Below are positions 61,839 through 64,000 of a DNA stretch of 64,000 nucleotides, one piece after another. The stretch is from Planctomycetota bacterium. Lineage in GTDB: Bacteria; Planctomycetota; UBA1135; GCA-002748355. Each line of letters opens with the position of its first letter. Position 1 is the first letter of the stretch. The DNA is taken from positions 1 to 64,000 of the forward strand of contig PDSF01000029.1 of assembly GCA_002748355.1 (NCBI GenBank), in the 5' to 3' direction. Made by a program: the position numbers and the translations under genes. The notes under the pieces were generated by a model. It had not been told where the DNA came from. It was given only the letters and a program-made list of their open reading frames with translations, and did not search any database.

Positions 61839-63409
61839 GTTCCAGCAGTGTCAGATCAGCACAGCGAGCGAGAAAGAGCATGCTCCACAGCGGCCGCGAT
61901 CCCTTCTGGCTCAGCGCCTGCTTGCCAGCCTTGCTGCTGTTTCATTTCGGCGCCCAAGCAACGCTCGGCTTTGACCCGGAGCTGGGGCGGCTTCGAGAAG
62001 GATTCGCCGCCTCCTCCTACCTGAGCCTAGTTCTCGGATTCGCTCTCTGGCTGATCTCAGGACGGATCATGGGGCTGCAGTCCCGGCCGCTGCCCGCCCC
62101 GTCCATGCCCAATAGCGGCAAAGGTCGCTGGGCCCTGGCTCTGAGTCTGGCCATGCTGGCCGCGGCCCTCGCTTCCGTCAGCTACGGCGCCTGGGCCAGC
62201 GAAGCCCTCGAATGGGACGGCTTCGTCGGCTGGGAACTGCGGGCCAAAACCCTGAGCCCCGTGCTCGCGCCATCCAGCGAACTCGCCCTTGCTCCGCCGG
62301 TCCCAGTCGACCCCGCGGTCTTCCTGCCCTCGATGCAGTATCCCCTGCTGCTGCCGGCACTGGGAGCTGAGCTGCGCCACGGCTTCGGGCCGGGCGGCGA
62401 GCGCTTCGCCTCGATCCTGATTCTCGTGCTCTGGATCGGGCTCTTCGCCGCCGTGGCCCACTCACTCCGCCTTGGCCGACTGCGCGGCTCGCTCCTCGTT
62501 CTCGCCTTCGGCCTGACGCCGATGCTCTATTCGACCGGCTCGGGCGGGGCGGACTCAGGCTACGCCGAGATCCTTCTCGGCTACGTGCTCACGCTCTGCA
62601 GCGCTGGCCTGCTGCTGCGCTTCTGGCCCTTGCTCTTCCTCGGCTCGGCACTACTGATCTGGAGCAAGCCCGAAGGGCTCGCCTATGCCCTGCTGCTCCT
62701 GCTGGTGACCGCCTTCACCAGCAAGGGCCGCGGCCTGCACTATGCCGCCAGCCTCGGACTCGCCATCGGTCTCGCGCTCTGGCTGCCGCTCCGAGCTCAG
62801 CTCAGCTTCGCGGCGACGCCCTCCTGGTGGCTGGCCCTCGCCCTGCCCCTCGCGGCGATCGGTGCCAAGGAGGCTATGCTCCGCTGGCCGCTGCTTCGTC
62901 GCCGCTGGAGGATGCTCTCTCTGCTCTCGCTGCTGGCCGCCTTCGCCCTCACCTTCAGCTGCCAAGAGCTATTTCGGGAGAGTTCCTCCCTCTTGCTCCG
63001 CGACTTCCTCGGACATCCCGAGCGGCTCTTCGAACGATTCGCTCTGCTCCCCGAAATCCTGCTGGGCGTGCTACAGGCCTTTCTCGAGTTCAAAAAATAC
63101 GGCCTCGTCTTCGTGCTGCTGCTCGTGCTCTGGCTGCTTCCAAAGCTCCGGCGCTGGCGGCCGCGACTGCCTAGCCCCCTGGCCTTCGTCCTCGTCGGCC
63201 TTGTGCTCTGCAGCCTGACCCTGGTCTTCGGACCCGAAGCCGACATCGAACACGAACTCGAGTCTCGCTTTGACCGCCTACTCCTGCACTGGGTCGGCCC
63301 CTGCTGGCTGGCGCTGGCGCCGTGGCTGGCGCGGGCATGGGCCGGAGTCGCTGCCCCTGGCCTGGCTAGCCCAGCCGCTTCATCAGATCCTGCACCAGGA
63401 TCCCGGTAA
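61835..63409 (+). CDS. Polytopic membrane protein, GT-C-like, 524 aa
   Basis: About ten hydrophobic helices over the whole length. The first extracytoplasmic loop contains ALEWDGFVGWELRAKTLSPV; an acidic residue here (D128) with a following aromatic and lysine is the place of the catalytic Asp in GT-C enzymes such as ArnT and PMT. The next loop, VDPAVFLPSMQYPLLLPALG, is like the HxxxY/PxxP loops of that class. I take the ATG at 61835, which overlaps the previous stop; the frame is open back to 61124 but lies inside the GT4 gene there. It probably transfers a polyprenyl-linked sugar outside the membrane. The 3' end overlaps the Nudix gene on the other strand by 44 bp. Confidence 0.75.
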   Translation: MSSSSVRSAQRARKSMLHSGRDPFWLSACLPALLLFHFGAQATLGFDPELGRLREGFAASSYLSLVLGFALWLISGRIMGLQSRPLPAPSMPNSGKGRWALALSLAMLAAALASVSYGAWASEALEWDGFVGWELRAKTLSPVLAPSSELALAPPVPVDPAVFLPSMQYPLLLPALGAELRHGFGPGGERFASILILVLWIGLFAAVAHSLRLGRLRGSLLVLAFGLTPMLYSTGSGGADSGYAEILLGYVLTLCSAGLLLRFWPLLFLGSALLIWSKPEGLAYALLLLLVTAFTSKGRGLHYAASLGLAIGLALWLPLRAQLSFAATPSWWLALALPLAAIGAKEAMLRWPLLRRRWRMLSLLSLLAAFALTFSCQELFRESSSLLLRDFLGHPERLFERFALLPEILLGVLQAFLEFKKYGLVFVLLLVLWLLPKLRRWRPRLPSPLAFVLVGLVLCSLTLVFGPEADIEHELESRFDRLLLHWVGPCWLALAPWLARAWAGVAAPGLASPAASSDPAPGSR

Positions 63410-63923
63410 GCCCCCAGAGCATCTTGCCCTCCCAGGGGAAGTAGGGGATGCGGCGGTGCACGTCGCCAATGCGGTGACCGCGCCAGCTCCAGCGACTCGA
63501 CTCATAGAGGCGCTCAAGGGGAATCACGAAGAGTTCGTCGACCTCGCCGGGATCGGGGGCCGAGCCCGCGAGCGAATCGAGCCGGGCGACGAAGACCTGC
63601 ACGAAGAAGCCGGCAATGCTGATCCGCGGCGGCATACGACCGAGCAGCTCGAAGCGCTCTTCGCTGAGACCGATCTCTTCCTCCGTCTCACGCAGGGCGC
63701 AGCTCAGAGCATCCTCGCTCTTTTCCCGAGCCCCGCCGGGAAAGGCGACCTCGCCAGCGTGGTGCGGCAGATCCGAATGCCGCTGGGTCAGCAGCAGCGT
63801 GTCCTCTCCTTCGATTTCAAGGAGAGCGGCGAGCACAGCCGCATCGCGCAGCCCCTCGCGGCTCCGCCATTCGCGACTAGGCGGCTCCAGCACCGCGCGA
63901 ACCTGCTCGTTTGAGAAGCGCAT
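63366..63923 (-). CDS. Nudix hydrolase, CoA-pyrophosphatase type, 185 aa
   Basis: The Nudix box GGAREKSEDALSCALRETEEEIGL has all consensus residues (G, E, RE, EE, G). The preceding LPHHAGEVAFPGG is the CoA-specific UPF0035 motif, so the substrate is probably coenzyme A or acyl-CoA, cleaved to phosphopantetheine and 3',5'-ADP. I use the ATG at 63923 (MRFSNEQVR); three upstream ATGs are possible. It is convergent and overlapping with the GT-C-like gene and is the last feature before the window end. Positions 63972-64000 hold nothing. Confidence 0.88.
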   Translation of the reverse strand: MRFSNEQVRAVLEPPSREWRSREGLRDAAVLAALLEIEGEDTLLLTQRHSDLPHHAGEVAFPGGAREKSEDALSCALRETEEEIGLSEERFELLGRMPPRISIAGFFVQVFVARLDSLAGSAPDPGEVDELFVIPLERLYESSRWSWRGHRIGDVHRRIPYFPWEGKMLWGLTGILVQDLMKRLG

Positions 63924-64000
63924 ATCCATCATCTCCGCTGGCTCAGCAGCACCAGAGATGGCTGCGAACAACTAGGGCAGAAGCCAGGCAATAGACCCGC

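Noticed and set aside
1..64000. CRISPR array, tRNA or rRNA genes, insertion sequence or prophage
   Set aside because: No regularly spaced repeats, tRNA-like cloverleaf, conserved rRNA segment, transposase or integrase motif was seen on reading; the duplicated SGNH segment has no terminal inverted repeats.

Overview
The window looks like a chromosomal segment of a GC-rich Planctomycetota bacterium. The reasons are a long one-strand operon of von Willebrand factor A (VWA)/BatA-like, DUF4175-like, alpha/alpha-toroid, PQQ-propeller and HtrA-like proteins, a separate BatC-BatD-BatE cluster, many large secreted proteins of unknown function, and NPCBM- and kelch-type sequences. The phylum call is inference from gene content. 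No rRNA, tRNA, CRISPR array or insertion sequence was found.

Layout. 1-2500: a lower-GC accessory patch with a truncated gene end beside a hairpin, one secreted 525-aa protein and two very small ORFs. 2501-7832: a metallophosphoesterase, a kinase C-lobe-like membrane protein, an SRPBCC-phytanoyl-CoA dioxygenase fusion, and two copies of an SGNH hydrolase gene. The left copy is decayed; the right copy has its signal peptide out of frame. 8005-17562: housekeeping and redox genes (glutamate-cysteine ligase, glycolate oxidase GlcDEF, an AlkB homologue, flavodoxin, cob(I)alamin adenosyltransferase), one unknown 402-aa protein, a kelch remnant and a striking 90-nt hairpin.

17615-37013 is a leftward run of ten genes with overlaps or short gaps. 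In transcription order it encodes a PQQ-type propeller protein, a terpenoid-cyclase-like toroid, a BatA-like VWA membrane protein, a second VWA membrane protein, a DUF4175-like membrane protein, a secreted coiled-coil protein, a secreted helical-repeat protein, an NPCBM-like secreted protein, a double trypsin-fold protein and an HtrA homologue that has lost all three catalytic residues. Nearly all carry signal peptides or membrane anchors, so a cell-envelope or periplasmic assembly is likely. The usual MoxR ATPase and DUF58 partners are absent. A second leftward cluster, 42709-46129, holds BatC-, BatD- and BatE-like genes followed by a secreted CAP-like protein. Between the two lie a rightward HEAT/propeller protein and pyrF.

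46320-53120 holds peptidase E, a secreted protein and a GH38 alpha-mannosidase upstream of a sodium:solute symporter. 53747-63409 is a glycan-biosynthesis block: a GT-B/GT-A double glycosyltransferase, WecB-type UDP-GlcNAc 2-epimerase, a GT2 protein with a half GT-B tail, another GT2, a GT4, a small anchored protein and a polytopic GT-C-like protein, mostly coupled by ATGA overlaps. A Nudix CoA-pyrophosphatase-like gene closes the window on the opposite strand.

All family calls were made by reading motifs without database searches. Start sites differ from the longest ORF where a signal peptide, overlap or conserved N-terminus argued for an internal start.
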